A program made the translations under genes and the position numbers. DNA of 64,000 nucleotides. It comes from Polydactylus sextarius (Eukaryota > Chordata > Actinopteri > Polynemidae). Each line of letters begins with the position of its first letter. Positions within the stretch are counted from its first letter, which is position 1. Shown here in pieces: positions 33,200-45,100 of the stretch. The stretch lies in NCBI GenBank assembly GCA_016801845.1, contig CM028931.1, positions 8,228,087-8,292,086 on the forward strand, given 5' to 3'. The notes beneath the pieces are model-generated. The model did no database searches. It was given only the letters and a program-made list of their open reading frames with translations, and had not been told where the DNA came from.

Positions 33200-36100
33200 A
33201 TGGACGATTTCAGCTCGATCAGCCTGTTGTCTCTGTCGATGTTGGTGGGATGTTACGTAGCCGGGACGATACCTTTAGCTGTCAACTTCTCTGAGGTAAG
33301 TTGGTAAACATTGTTGTAAACATTTAGCACAGGAGCTTGAATCGAATGTGTTGCTAACTTAAGCTAACTTTATCAAGAACCAGGTGAAGAGAGGTAAAAG
33401 TTCACCTGTCGGCGCCTGTAATCAAAACCACAGTGAGATGTTATCAGTCTTTAAATGACTTAATTAAACAGTGAGGCTGTCTGATGCTGATGATATGTTT
33501 GTGATTGTTTGTGTTCGCACAGGAGAAACTGAAGCTGGTCACTGTGTTGGGAGCAGGGCTGCTCTGTGGGACAGCACTTGCTGTTATTATCCCTGAGGGG
33601 GTCCACGCACTGTATGAGGAAATCCTTGAAGGTAAAACTCCAGGAAGTTATTTCTTTTCTACTGTGGCTATTTCCTGGTTGATCGTGCAGATAAAACCAC
33701 TTGGCTTTTGTTATTAATTTAAAGTTTTGCTTGTTCATTTCGTCACTGGGATGAACGCGTGTCCGTGTGAAAGCTCATGTAAAGATAAAGTTTCTACCCT
33801 GTAGACGTGTCCAACCTATTTCATGTGACACCGCAACAATACTGAAACGGGCTCTTGAACGCAGCTCTAAGCATCAGCTTGGCAAAACGTTGCACTGGGT
33901 TTTTGCTTCTTTTTAACGTGACTGAATCTTGTTGGCTTTGTCATCTTCGTAAATATTCATTTAACTATCCAGTCAGCCAGTCATGTGATAGAACAGCGGC
34001 GTATAGTTGTGTACTATTTGGGAGCTTTGGTGCATGATTGTATAGCTGATAAATGATGGGATATCTCGTGAAGAAGGGGCAAAATGTTTCCAGCTATACA
34101 CGTGTTTCTATGTCGACTGTAACAGGTGAATCCTTTTCAAACAGGACAAAGATCAGGGAGAAGTAAAGTACATTCATCTGTCCTCTCTTTGTGTTGTGTA
34201 ATGTATTCAAATACAAGTGTTTGCTTAGTGATCCTTTGCCTATTAACTGTGTCTAAGAGGAAAGCCACGTATGTTGGTTATTATCATCATCTTAACAGTC
34301 TGTTTCTCCTCTGACCTGCAGGTGGACACCACAGTCACGGTCAGGTCGGAGCGGTGGAGGTGTCCGAGACCAAGGGTGAAGTGGAAGCCGCTGCCGGCGG
34401 GAAACACGAGCACAGTCACGAGGCGCTTCACGCCTACATCGGAGTGTCTCTGGTCCTGGGTTTTGTCTTTATGCTGCTGGTGGATCAGATCGGCTCCTCT
34501 CATGTTCACAACACCGAAGGTCAGTATCAACAGCAAGACAATAATCGTTAAATGAAACGCGACTCGGCGATGGCAGCTTTATTATTAGCCTCATTTAGTG
34601 CTGATATTCTCCGGATGAACACGATGCTGTTGAATTAAACCCAGAACGGCAGCAGATGGCTCAACTGAAAGCTCACTTTTCCCAGATGTCCTCACGCTCG
34701 GCGCAGAACAATTAAAGAGCTTTTATTTGAGCGGCAAACTGTTAGTAACGTCTGCCAGCAAGTACCAGCCCACGACTCAATGCGGAGAAGCTGGTCTCTA
34801 ATAATAACTCGGATCTGTTTTTATGTAATTATGTAAAAGTGCTTATTTGCAAAATAAAACAAATCTGACCGGTTGATTTATTTATTTTTTTTTTCCCTTC
34901 TGGTTTTAGATCCAGAGTCGGCAAGAGTCACTTCTTCAAAGATCACCACCACCCTGGGCCTCGTCGTCCACGCTGCAGGTTGGTCTCAACTCAGACTTAA
35001 AGATGTGTAATGAGGGAAATGTTCGCCACTGTTTTAAGTATTTACTCCTTTTTTTTAAATAACTTGGCAAAAATTGTAATTATTTTTTGTTACATCTGTG
35101 TTTTTTACGCGCTCTCACGTCGAACTGATCTTGAGAGCCCAATAGCTAACAATGAAAGTAAATGGGGCAGCCGGCCAAATGTATTTAAATTGTCATTTTT
35201 TAACCACTAATAAAGCTCAAAACATCACTTCACTTCAGCAGCAGCATGAATAGGGTCCCTACACATAAACTAAAGTGCTGATAACTTAGTAAGTTACTGA
35301 GAGTTTATTTAAAAAAAAACAACTGGTGATGAAGGGTGTTCCAGATCAGCAGATTCATCATTTTCCTCGTTCTTCACTGACACATCGGCCCCTTGTGCAG
35401 GTTATAAAATGACAATTTAGATACGTTTGTCTGGCTGCCCCATTTACTTTCATTGTTAACTATTTGGTTGTAAAAACTAAAGACGGGCTTATGAACCATG
35501 GGTAGTAACTATGCGGTCTATATAAGTGTTATATAATATCTCAGTAAGATCTTGGGGGAATTTCTTTTAATTTGGCACAAATATTTCCAGAGCAGATTTA
35601 AACTGCTCACCCTGATGTGAAACTGCAGTAGTGATTCTAGTTTAATAGTTTTATTATACACAAGTGTGTTAATGTTGTTCTCATCACCTCTGTCTTCCCT
35701 GCAGCTGACGGAGTGGCTCTGGGAGCCGCCGCCTCCACGTCTCAGACCAGCGTCCAGCTCATCGTCTTCGTCGCCATCATGCTGCACAAGGTAACGCCGG
35801 TTCCTTTCATTTCGTCGTTTTTCAGCATCGTCTTCCGCTTTTTTTTTTTTTGTAAACCCGAACCCACACGATCTGCGTTGTCGTCTCTCCAGGCTCCGGC
35901 AGCGTTCGGCCTGGTGTCTTTCCTGATGCACGCCGGTCTGGAGAGGAACCGCATCCGTAAACACCTGCTGGTCTTCGCTCTGGCAGCTCCCGTCCTCGCT
36001 ATGCTCACATTTTTAGGCCTCAGCCAGGTAAATGTTATACTTAATAAAGCGTATTGAAGCGTATGAGCACAGCAAAGGAATGTGACTGTCTCTTTAAAGG

Positions 36101-36451
36101 CGGACAAGTTTTTCTCGTCCTTTAACGAGTGTATTAAGTGTCACACCTGAGGGTAATGAGGTGAACATGCTCACTTCAGCTGACATTGTTTGTGTGTTTT
36201 TTTTTCTCCACCCTCAGAGCAGCAAAGAAGCCCTGTCGGACGTCAACGCCACCGGCGTCGCCATGCTATTCTCCGCCGGCACCTTCCTCTACGTGGCCAC
36301 GGTCCACGTCCTCCCTGAGGTGGGCGGCGGCGGCCACAGCCACGCTCCCTCCGGAGGAAACGGAGGGAAAGGACTGAGCAAAGTGGAGGTGGGAGCGCTG
36401 GTGCTGGGCTGCCTCATCCCTCTGGTCCTGTCCGTCGGTCACCACCATTAA
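33200..36451 (+). CDS. slc39a9: Zinc transporter ZIP9 (SLC39A9)
   Basis: Seven coding exons in phase: 33200-33295, 33523-33631, 34322-34519, 34910-34978, 35705-35790, 35893-36027 and 36218-36451; 308 residues (human 307). The protein starts MDDFSSISLLSLSMLVGCYV, a first membrane helix. Helices follow at LVTVLGAGLLCGTALAVIIP, YIGVSLVLGFVFMLLVDQIG, LGLVVHAAADGVALG, VQLIVFVAIMLHKAPAAFG, LLVFALAAPVLAMLTFLGLS, GVAMLFSAGTFLYVATVHVL and VGALVLGCLIPLVLSVG. The metal-site residues of the ZIP family are present: H155/D159 in HAAADG and H185 in MLHK. A cytosolic histidine-rich loop (GGHHSHG, then HEHSHEALH) lies between helices 2 and 3. ZIP9 moves Zn2+ out of the Golgi/trans-Golgi lumen into the cytosol and has been reported in fish as a membrane androgen receptor. 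Intron 4 carries a MITE. plekhd1 follows on the same strand, as in human. Confidence 0.98.
35130..35490. mobile_element. MITE-like fold-back element in slc39a9 intron 4
   Basis: The left arm AACAATGAAAGTAAATGGGG (about 35149) and CACTTCACTTCAGCAGCAGC (about 35228) face the inverted arm GCCCCATTTACTTTCATTGT (about 35437). This is the same family as the copies at 3880, 7811 and 13455. The copy is about 360 bp and leaves the splice signals intact. Confidence 0.78.
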
Positions 36452-37567
36452 GAGCCCGCGGATCTGAGCCGCGTTGTACAGGAGGGAGACTGAGACTTGA
36501 AACGTTTTTTCTTTCGTATCTAAACGTCTTATTGACCTCGAGGATATCAGACTTGTGAGGACGTCTCGTCTTATGACTTATAAACTTAAAACAGTGAACG
36601 AATGAACGGGAATTGTCGGGGCACACGACAGAACTGTGTTGTTATTATTATTTTCTTTTTTTCCTTCTCTCTCCTCCTGACGCTGACGATGAAACACGGT
36701 ACTGCTGCTGTTGATCTACCCCACCCCACCCTCACCCCACCCCTCAGAGGGTGGAGGACAGTGGGCTCCACTGTGGATCTTTTTAGCGTCTCGTCCCAAA
36801 CGTCTCGACTTCATCGGTGATATTTTGTTAGACAACAGTTCCACAGTTGAGATTTAGATAGTGAGCGATCTTGTGACATTGAGAAAGGAAACTTTTATAT
36901 ACATAAACACACATATATAAATATATATATATATATAGAATTGTACAGATCTCTCAGCAACAATCCAGACAGATTTTTCAAGTGCCATATTAGTGAGTTT
37001 GCCGTCGCCTATGAAGCAGGACGAGGGATCAGATCAACCAGCCCGACGTCGATGGATGTTTGTTACCGTAGCGACGGCTGCCTCTCAGCCGGTTTCGGTG
37101 CAGGTCCGGTTAAAAACCGCGAGGACCAGAGCGTCCTCGACGTCTTGTCAGCTTTTTGGTTTCCCTCCGCACGCGTCTATTTTCTGTTTTTTTTTTTTTG
37201 TTTTTTTATTAAGAACGTGATTCAGGAACGAATCTGTACAGAAATGTCTTAAAAACTCTTTTAGAGGCGGCGGGTCGTTGCCTTATCGAGGTCATAAACG
37301 CAGGCGAGGACCACCGGCTCAGGACGACGGAGATTTTTTTTTTTTTTTTGTTTGTTTGTGTTTCGTTTCGTTTCGTTTCGTTTTGCTCCACGATGACGAA
37401 TTCTAAAAGCCGAGCAATAACTGTTTCGACGGAAAACGAGAGTGAAATCGGAGGGTTTGTTTTTTTTTTTTTTCTTCGCCTTCGTCGTGACGTCACGTGA
37501 CCTCACATATCGGGATCCATCGGATTCGGCTGCTCCCTCCAGACACTGCTCCCGGCTGAGCTCAGCT

Positions 37568-37568
37568 G

Positions 37569-37617
<49 letters not shown>

Positions 37618-37620
37618 GTA
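37568..37620. repeat. TATATG hexanucleotide array
   Basis: About eight TATATG units in tandem, in the putative slc39a9 3' UTR. Translations in all frames give short periodic peptides (MYMYMY, CICICI), so the open frames there are repeat artefacts. Confidence 0.92.
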
Positions 37621-39099
37621 CACTGTACAGAGCGACTTCCCTCCACAATCATCACGATTGAACTGCTGACACCTGTTTTTTTTGTTTTTTTTTTTTTTTT
37701 TTGTTTTGTGCGATGGACTCTTCAGTTTCACTTTTCTGTACAAATTCAAACGTTTTTTTGTCCCTTTTAATTCCAACTCCTTCTCTTCTTCTTCTTCTTC
37801 TTCTGCGCCGCGAAGGAAACGTTTAACTTCCTTCAGGCGACGCAGGATGGAAAAAAAAAAAAAAACAAAAAAAAAAAAAAATTAAAAAAAAAAAACAAAA
37901 ACAAACCAAAAAAAAAAAGTGTTGGGACGCATGCAGGCCAGCAGCTGCATGACTCTTATTTTTTATTATTATTTTTTTTTTTATTATAGGACACTATGTG
38001 TGTGTGTGCGTGTGTGTGTGTGTTACACAAAAGGGTAAAAAAAAAAAGAAAAGGAAAAACACGTCGGAGGCCGTTTCGTCTTTCTGAACCACGTTACGTC
38101 ACATCCTCGTGACCGAAAAATTCACAAGCTGCAACGTTTAAATTTTTACTTAAAAAAAAAAAAAAAAAATCCTCTTTAACGTCCCCTTTAAGAGGACAGC
38201 AGTGTTTCATGTTTAATGGTCGAAATCTTAAACGGGAAGTTGTAAAATTTACGTCATAAACTCACTCAGTTTCCCTACAAAATAAAAGCAAGAGAGAGTA
38301 AAAAAAAAAAAAAAAAAGAATATTTTTGCACAAACGTGTTTGTACAGTTCGTGATCGGCCGACGGGAGCTACTTTTCAAAATAAAAGGAACAGGAAGACG
38401 TAACGACACACGTTGAGGTTGTTGTTGTTGAGGTTTTAACTCTAAATCGTGAGGTTTTGTTTTTGTTTTTGTTTCGTTTTGTAGGATCAGGTTCATATTT
38501 GTAATAGTTACAGTTTTTTTTTTTTTTTGTTGTTTTTTTCAATTTTATTTTGTTTTATTTAATTTTATTTTTCTGTCATTCCAGGAGGAGTCTGCCTTAT
38601 TTCCATTTTAATAATTTTTTTTTTTTTTTTTTTTTTGGATCAATTGTGAAAACAAGTTGTAAAGCGACGTGTTTTATGACGACTAAATTAAACGTTTTTT
38701 TTAACTGGTGACGACTTGCGTTTTTTTTTTCTTTGTTTGTTTTTTTGTTTTTTTAATTCAAATTAAAAATATATATATATATATATATATGTATTTCCCT
38801 CATGTTAAAGACCAGAAACCGTCGTGTGTGTATAATCTGAACGATAATCCCAACAACTGGAACATATTGACCACGTTTAGATTTGACAACTCACTCCCTC
38901 CATCATCTCCCAGCATCCCTCACTCCTCCCTCCCTCCCTGCTCATCTCCGCCTGCAGCTGATGAGCGTATTGGCAGCTGCATCATTCCACCCGGCTGACT
39001 CTTCCTGCCTCTTGTTTCCTGTCGTCAGCGGGCTAATTGTTATTGACAAGACTTGTGTTGTTGTTTATTTTTATTTTTTTTTTTTTTTTATCGACAATT

Positions 39100-39100
39100 C

Positions 39101-39131
<31 letters not shown>
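39100..39131 (+). repeat. CT tract in the plekhd1 5' leader
   Basis: About 15 CT units with one CG interruption, ending 31 bases upstream of the plekhd1 ATG. It is either in the 5' UTR (pyrimidine-rich) or at the core promoter. Confidence 0.85.
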
Positions 39132-39162
39132 GGGGTTGAGAGAGAAACGAAAAGCCCGGACC

Positions 39163-42100
39163 ATGTTCTCGTCCTCGTCCAGAAACTCCCTGCTGTCGCC
39201 GTGGTCGTCCATGGAGCAGTCGGACGCCGAAGTGCTGGACTTCAGCACCAAAGTGCAGCTGCACGGCGTGTTGTGGAAGAGGCCTTTCGCGCGCCCGTCG
39301 GCCAAGTGGTCCCGCAGGTGAGGGTTTCTATTTTCTATCTGTTTATCTGTCTATCTTATGATTTAATAATCTTATAATCCATCACTGAGGGTGAAATCCA
39401 GCCTTCGCGGAGATTATGAAGCCTAAAAACGAGGCTAAGCTCAGAGGAAATCAGCTTGTTTCGGTTCCTAGAAAGCAGCGTTTTTGAAGTTTAGTGACAA
39501 AACGTGAACGACTTTCCTCTTCTAAAACGATCTGAGACGAGAGGAGAGAGTTGACCGATCAATCGTCTGTCCGACGTTCTCAGTGATTAACATCTTTTTC
39601 CACGCGACGTCCACACTTAAGGCTTTTAAATCCAGACATGTTGTGATGGTGTGTGAGAGGATTATTTTATATAACAACAGGATACACTTAATGTTTAAAC
39701 ATGGCAGTATATCCTGGCAGCAGCAGTTAAAATGCCTGGATTGATAACTTATGTCACCATAATGCTCTTAGTTTTTTACGTAACAGCTGAAACTACAATA
39801 ACCAGCCAGCAGATCCAGAGTCAGTTTACAGCTCGTTCTTGTCTTTATAATCAATAAAAGAGGATCTGATTCTTGCTGTTTTCTGTTTTTTTTTCCTTTC
39901 TTTCTTTCTTTCTTTCTTTTATTTTATTTTTGGAGCCAAAATGAAACTCAGGACTCAGACTGTTTTTTTTTTTTGATATTATTATTATTTTATTGTTGAG
40001 GGATTAAATAAAAAAAAAAAAAAAAAAAAGCAATGACCCCTTTAATGACTTAAAGTGAAATTAAAGTGCCACACGCTTTAGATTTTTTTTTTTTTTTAAG
40101 TCCGGTTATTAAATATTTCTAACCACAATATGAACTAAAATAAACTCATGTCTGTTGTTTTAACATCTAAATATGCAAATAATGGGCGATAGTTGAAATA
40201 AAAGACGTATAAAATGTTTATTAAAAAAAATAACATAAATGATATTTATATTATTGATATAAATATCAATGATATAAGCTCATATATTTTATTAATATGC
40301 AAATAAAATGTAAAAAAAAAAATTTAATAAATAAAATTAAACAGTATACAATGAAAATATTGGCCAATATTAAATAAAAGTCATATATATGTAATATAAA
40401 AAAAATAAAATAAATGAATATAATACCAGTATATTAAGATATTAAATAATAATATAAATATGTAAATTAAAAAAAAAATACAACAGTAAATAAAATAAAT
40501 ATTGTCCAAGATATTAAATAAATGTGAACAAAAAAATAATATAAGTATGTAAATAAAATATAAAAAAATCAAATAAAATGTTGAGTAAATAAAGTAAAAT
40601 ATAAATCCAAAAATAATTTAAAAAAGTGAATTAAATAGAAAAAAGTAATAAAATGAAAACAATATATTAAATAAAAGACATTTAAATTAAACTAATGAAT
40701 AATGTATAATAAAATTTTAAAAAAATTAAAATTAAATTTTGAATAAAAATAGCTCATACTTATTTTTACTGTTAAAAAATATTTCAAATGCGGCACATTC
40801 AGTATAAATCAGCAGACGTCTCCTCTCACTGCTACTTTGTTGTCTTCCTCGGCCCGAAGATTCTTCATCATCAAAGACAGTTTCTTGCTCTACTATGCAG
40901 AGAGCGAGAGGAGGAGCTTCGAAACCAACCGGTTCTTCAACATCCACCCCAAGGTGAGCGCTCACCAGACACGTCCACAAGAAAAAAAAAAAAACAGTGT
41001 TTAAATTCGGAGTTTAAAGTAGCGGCGTTTCCTGTCGTTGTGTCAGGGAGTTATTCCTCTGGGAGGATGTGTGGTGTCGGCTCATGAAGACATGGGGATG
41101 CCCTTCGCCATCGCCATCAACCTGGAAGATTTCTCTGTAAGAACCTCACAAATTGTATTTTTTATAACAACGCGAGTAATAATCGTCCTGATCCGACCTT
41201 AAGTTCGTCCTGAGCCTGTTATTGACCCATGATCCTCAGGGGACCATCGTCCTGGCTGCTGAGTCTGCAGAGGAGCAGGTCCAGTGGATGGAGATGCTCC
41301 ACGAGTCGGGGAAAGTGTGAGTGTCTTTAAAAACGATTCTGATAAGAGCTGGGAGCAGTTGATTTACACGTTGCCGTGTGCGCCAACAGAACGTGGCGGA
41401 ACGCGCAGCTGGGGGAGGCCATGATCGAGAGTCTGGAGGCTCAGGGGCTGCAGCTCGCTAAGGAGAAGCAGGAGTATCTGGGTAAATAAGATACAAAACA
41501 ATAAAATAAAAATAATAAGAATAATAAGAAGAATCTGAGCAGAAGCAATAGGGTCCTCGCACCGAGGTGCTCGGGCCCTAATAAAATCGAACATGGCAGG
41601 AAGTCGCAGCGGGTGTTTTTACTTCTTTCTCTTCTTTCCAGACAAACTGATGGAAGAGACGGAGGAGCTGAGTCATCAGAGAGCTCAGAGAGAGGTCAGA
41701 GCTGCGACGGCAACATGTTCATGTTTTGGCCACTGGAGGCGTTAGCGAGTAACTTTTACTATTAAATGAAAATCATTCAGAAAATACAGGAAGTTTGTGC
41801 TCATAACTCACTGATTTTTTCCTCTTGATTTTCTTATTTGAGCTGTAAGATGAAAAAACAGAGGAAAGAAGCAAAGACAGGACGTTTGAAAGAGTGTGTG
41901 TGTGTGTGTGTGTGTTTAGGAGCTGGAGCGTCTCAACCAGATTCTAGAGGAGGAGAAGATGAAGTTTGAGGAGGTGGTGTTGGAGCTGAAGGCAGAACAG
42001 GAGCACATTAAACTGTAAGAGCTGTTTTTTTTTTAAATTATTCTGGTAAAAACAAACGTGTACAATTCACGTTATTTATTATTTTTTAAAATCAGAGACC

Positions 42101-45100
42101 TGGACGGGACGTCTCAGTCGCTGAAGGGCGTGGAGAGCGAGAAAGAGGAGCTGAGCAAGCTGACGGTGCTGCTGCAGAAATCCATCGAGGTACGGAGGTG
42201 AACGTTACCAACGAGAAAAGTGGGATTAGTGTGATTCGTATGTATAAAAACAAACAAACACCCAGCTCAATCAGTCTGTCTGAACCTGGAGATAAGATTT
42301 TATTCTCCACTTCCTGTTAATGTCATCAATTATACATGACGCAAAACATTTTACTCCCCGGCCGAAGAGGCTGGATGGTAAATCTGGAGTCTCTGGTCGT
42401 GTCCCTCAGGAGCTCTCGCTGGAGAAGAAGCGAACGCTGCAGCTGCTGGGGGTGAATGAGGAGGAAGAGGAGGAGAAGAAGGGCAGCAGGGGGACGAAGA
42501 CGACGACGCCAACTGCCGGAGACGACGGAAACCTGCTGCAGGACCTGCGACACATCGAGGACCAGATGAAGGTCCTGCTGATGGAGAAGGATCAAGCTGA
42601 TGAGAAGTGAGTTCATGTTTCATGTGACCTCTGAAACAGCTGGTTACTTATAAAACCTCCTGGTGATCCTGGTTCACTTGTGATCCTGTACATTAGTGCT
42701 TTTATTTTTGGCGCCCCCTTTATGCTAATGGAACAGTGGAAATGTGTATTGATCCCTCAACAACGGGGCCATTACGTTTACAGCTGCTATTGACCGAGCG
42801 GCGCTAATGTTCTGAAATATACACGAGCTTCCTCCAGATCGGCTCGATGTCGCGACGTAATCGCGCCGAACTCCGATGACTCGTTCGTGTCTGATCTTGA
42901 ATCTCAGGCTCCGAGACAACGAGCAGCGAGCCAAGGTCCTGCAGCAGGAGAGGGAGTACTACTCGTCTCAGGCCCGGGCGCTGCAGCAGTCGCTGTCTCA
43001 GCTCACCGTGGACAAGCAGCAGACCGAGGCCGAGCTCAAGGTAAACGCAACCAGGAAGTCACAGTGAAAGTCCACACTGACAACTCAGGCCTCAGGCACC
43101 TTTAAACCCAAACGTGTACATTTTGCTTGTATTTTTTGATTCTCAGCAGTCGCATTTCCACCGAGAAGGTTCCATGGGGCTTTTCTAAAAAGTCCCCTCG
43201 CTTTGCCCTTGTAGTGTCTGTGTCTCCACCCGTTTCGTTTCTTTTTAACGTCGTGTTTCGCGTTGGGAAAAAAGAAATAAATTGATTTGCAGCGGCCAGC
43301 GTTGATTCTGTGGAGGTCCGCCACACATCGATCATTATGTGTTTCAACCGCGTCGCTTCGTTCGCTTCTATTTATAGAAGCTGTTTATTGATACGCTTCT
43401 GCCGCTGGGTTTTTAAAAACGGCGCAAAAGAGAGGGCAGAGCATAAGACTGATGCGTTACCTCACTCATTGATGAGATTGTGTACCTATTTCGACATGTG
43501 GTGCAATAAAACAGCCTTATTAGGCCCCTCTCCGTTCACCCCTATTCTGGTTGAATTGTTATTGTTTTTTGCCTGACAGTTGAAATGTTGGGTAACTAGC
43601 ATGTGGAACGTTAAGGGGTGAGGTGCGTCACGCAGCTTAGACCCAGGCAAGAGGTGGGGAGGGGTCACCGGCCCCGGCCCATCTGCCGGGCCCCCCAACA
43701 GGGCCGCTGATCCTGAGACCCCCAGGGGCAGAGCCCCACCGTAAACTCACATAGAAAAGACAGAAAAAGAAAATGGCGCTTCTGTTGACTGCGTCATGAA
43801 CCGTCTTGAGTTAAAACCAATCACCACCGAGTCAACCTAAAGCCTTTTTGGGGCAGGGACTTTTTTTGGCAGCTAAAGGTTCCTGATTTTTGTCTCACAT
43901 GGTGGAGACAAAACCCAGAGGTTCCTGCGGTGGAAACGGCCTAAATATATCGGTCCAATTTAAAGGCTAATTGTATAAAAAATTGTCCAGGATTTGTATT
44001 TTTTTAAATTCCACAATCCCCTCTATTGCACAGTGTCAATTTTGGGCCCATTGACTCCAATTGTAACCACATATTTTTTGACATATTGTAATCCTGACAC
44101 GTGATAACACTTTTCCCACGAATATCTACTAAATCTAAGCCTCCACCTTCAAAATATAGGGAAAAGAGTGTGGTGCACAAAGCACCAAAACATGACATCT
44201 TATGACAAGAAGCTTAGAAACATAAAAAATATAATTAAATTAATGTTTTGGGTTTTTTTATGTCTATGGTTAGGTCTGAAGTTGTTGAAAAGATCTGATG
44301 CGGTGAAAATGAAAAAAAAATACTTATGTTACATTTTCTTACTCTTTCATGAGACAAAACAATAGTTTTACCGTTTTATTTTTTAAGGAATACGAAGCAG
44401 AGAAACCAGAGATCTTCAGCAGACAGCAGATCTTCCTCCTCTTCCTCTTCCTGTGTTTTACCAGATTTATTTCAGCGCGTAGAGTTGTTTGTTTTGTTTT
44501 TTTTTATCTTATGCCACTAAAACCGTCCACAGAGATTCAAGAAAATGAATATGAGCTTGTTTATCTTCTCCCACAGGCACAACGAGATGTTTTCATTTGA
44601 TTTTCTTCATATTTCTGCCTCTGATTTAAAGCCTGTGTGTGTTTGTGTGTGTTTGTGTGTGTGTGTGCAGGCGGAGATCGAGTCTCGCGTTGAGCTGGAG
44701 CGGAGGCTGAAACAAGCCGAGGAGGCTCTTCAGGACCTGGAGAAAGGTCTGAACTCGGAGGAACGAAGCGAGGAGGGAGACGAGAAGATGAAGGGAGACG
44801 TGTCTCACCTGAAGAGTGAGTCACACACACTCTGACCTGAAGGAGGTGTTGAATCATTTGGTTCACATTCTCGAGGCTTCACGTGCACACAAACCGCCCC
44901 CTGCTGGTCAAAGCCTGTAAGACAGGCAGATGTGTCTGCAGTCATTTTAATTTTAGCTGTGAATGCTGTCTTGTTTGTCACAGACTAATGACTGGAGCAA
45001 GAAATTATTGACCTGTAGTAGCAAGCATGTCTCATTTAGTGTAGTAGATTTACCTATTATTGTTTTCGTATCATTATTTGTTGGGGATTTTTACCTTTGG

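Larger units (their letters stand above)
36452..39162. other. slc39a9 3' UTR and intergenic region to plekhd1
   Basis: About 2.7 kb without a recognised gene. The first 2.2 kb may be a long slc39a9 3' UTR. It has AT tracts (36918-36938), many T and A homopolymers, a TATATG array at 37568-37620 and an A-rich block at 37850-37918. Candidate AATAAA hexamers occur at 38281 and 38379. The last part holds the plekhd1 promoter side and a CT-rich 5' leader. Confidence 0.6.

Noticed and set aside
35713..36057. Single open frame of 114 residues through slc39a9 exons 5 and 6
   Set aside because: The frame happens to stay open through the short intron; splicing at 35790/35893 gives the conserved ZIP9 sequence MLHKAPAAFG.
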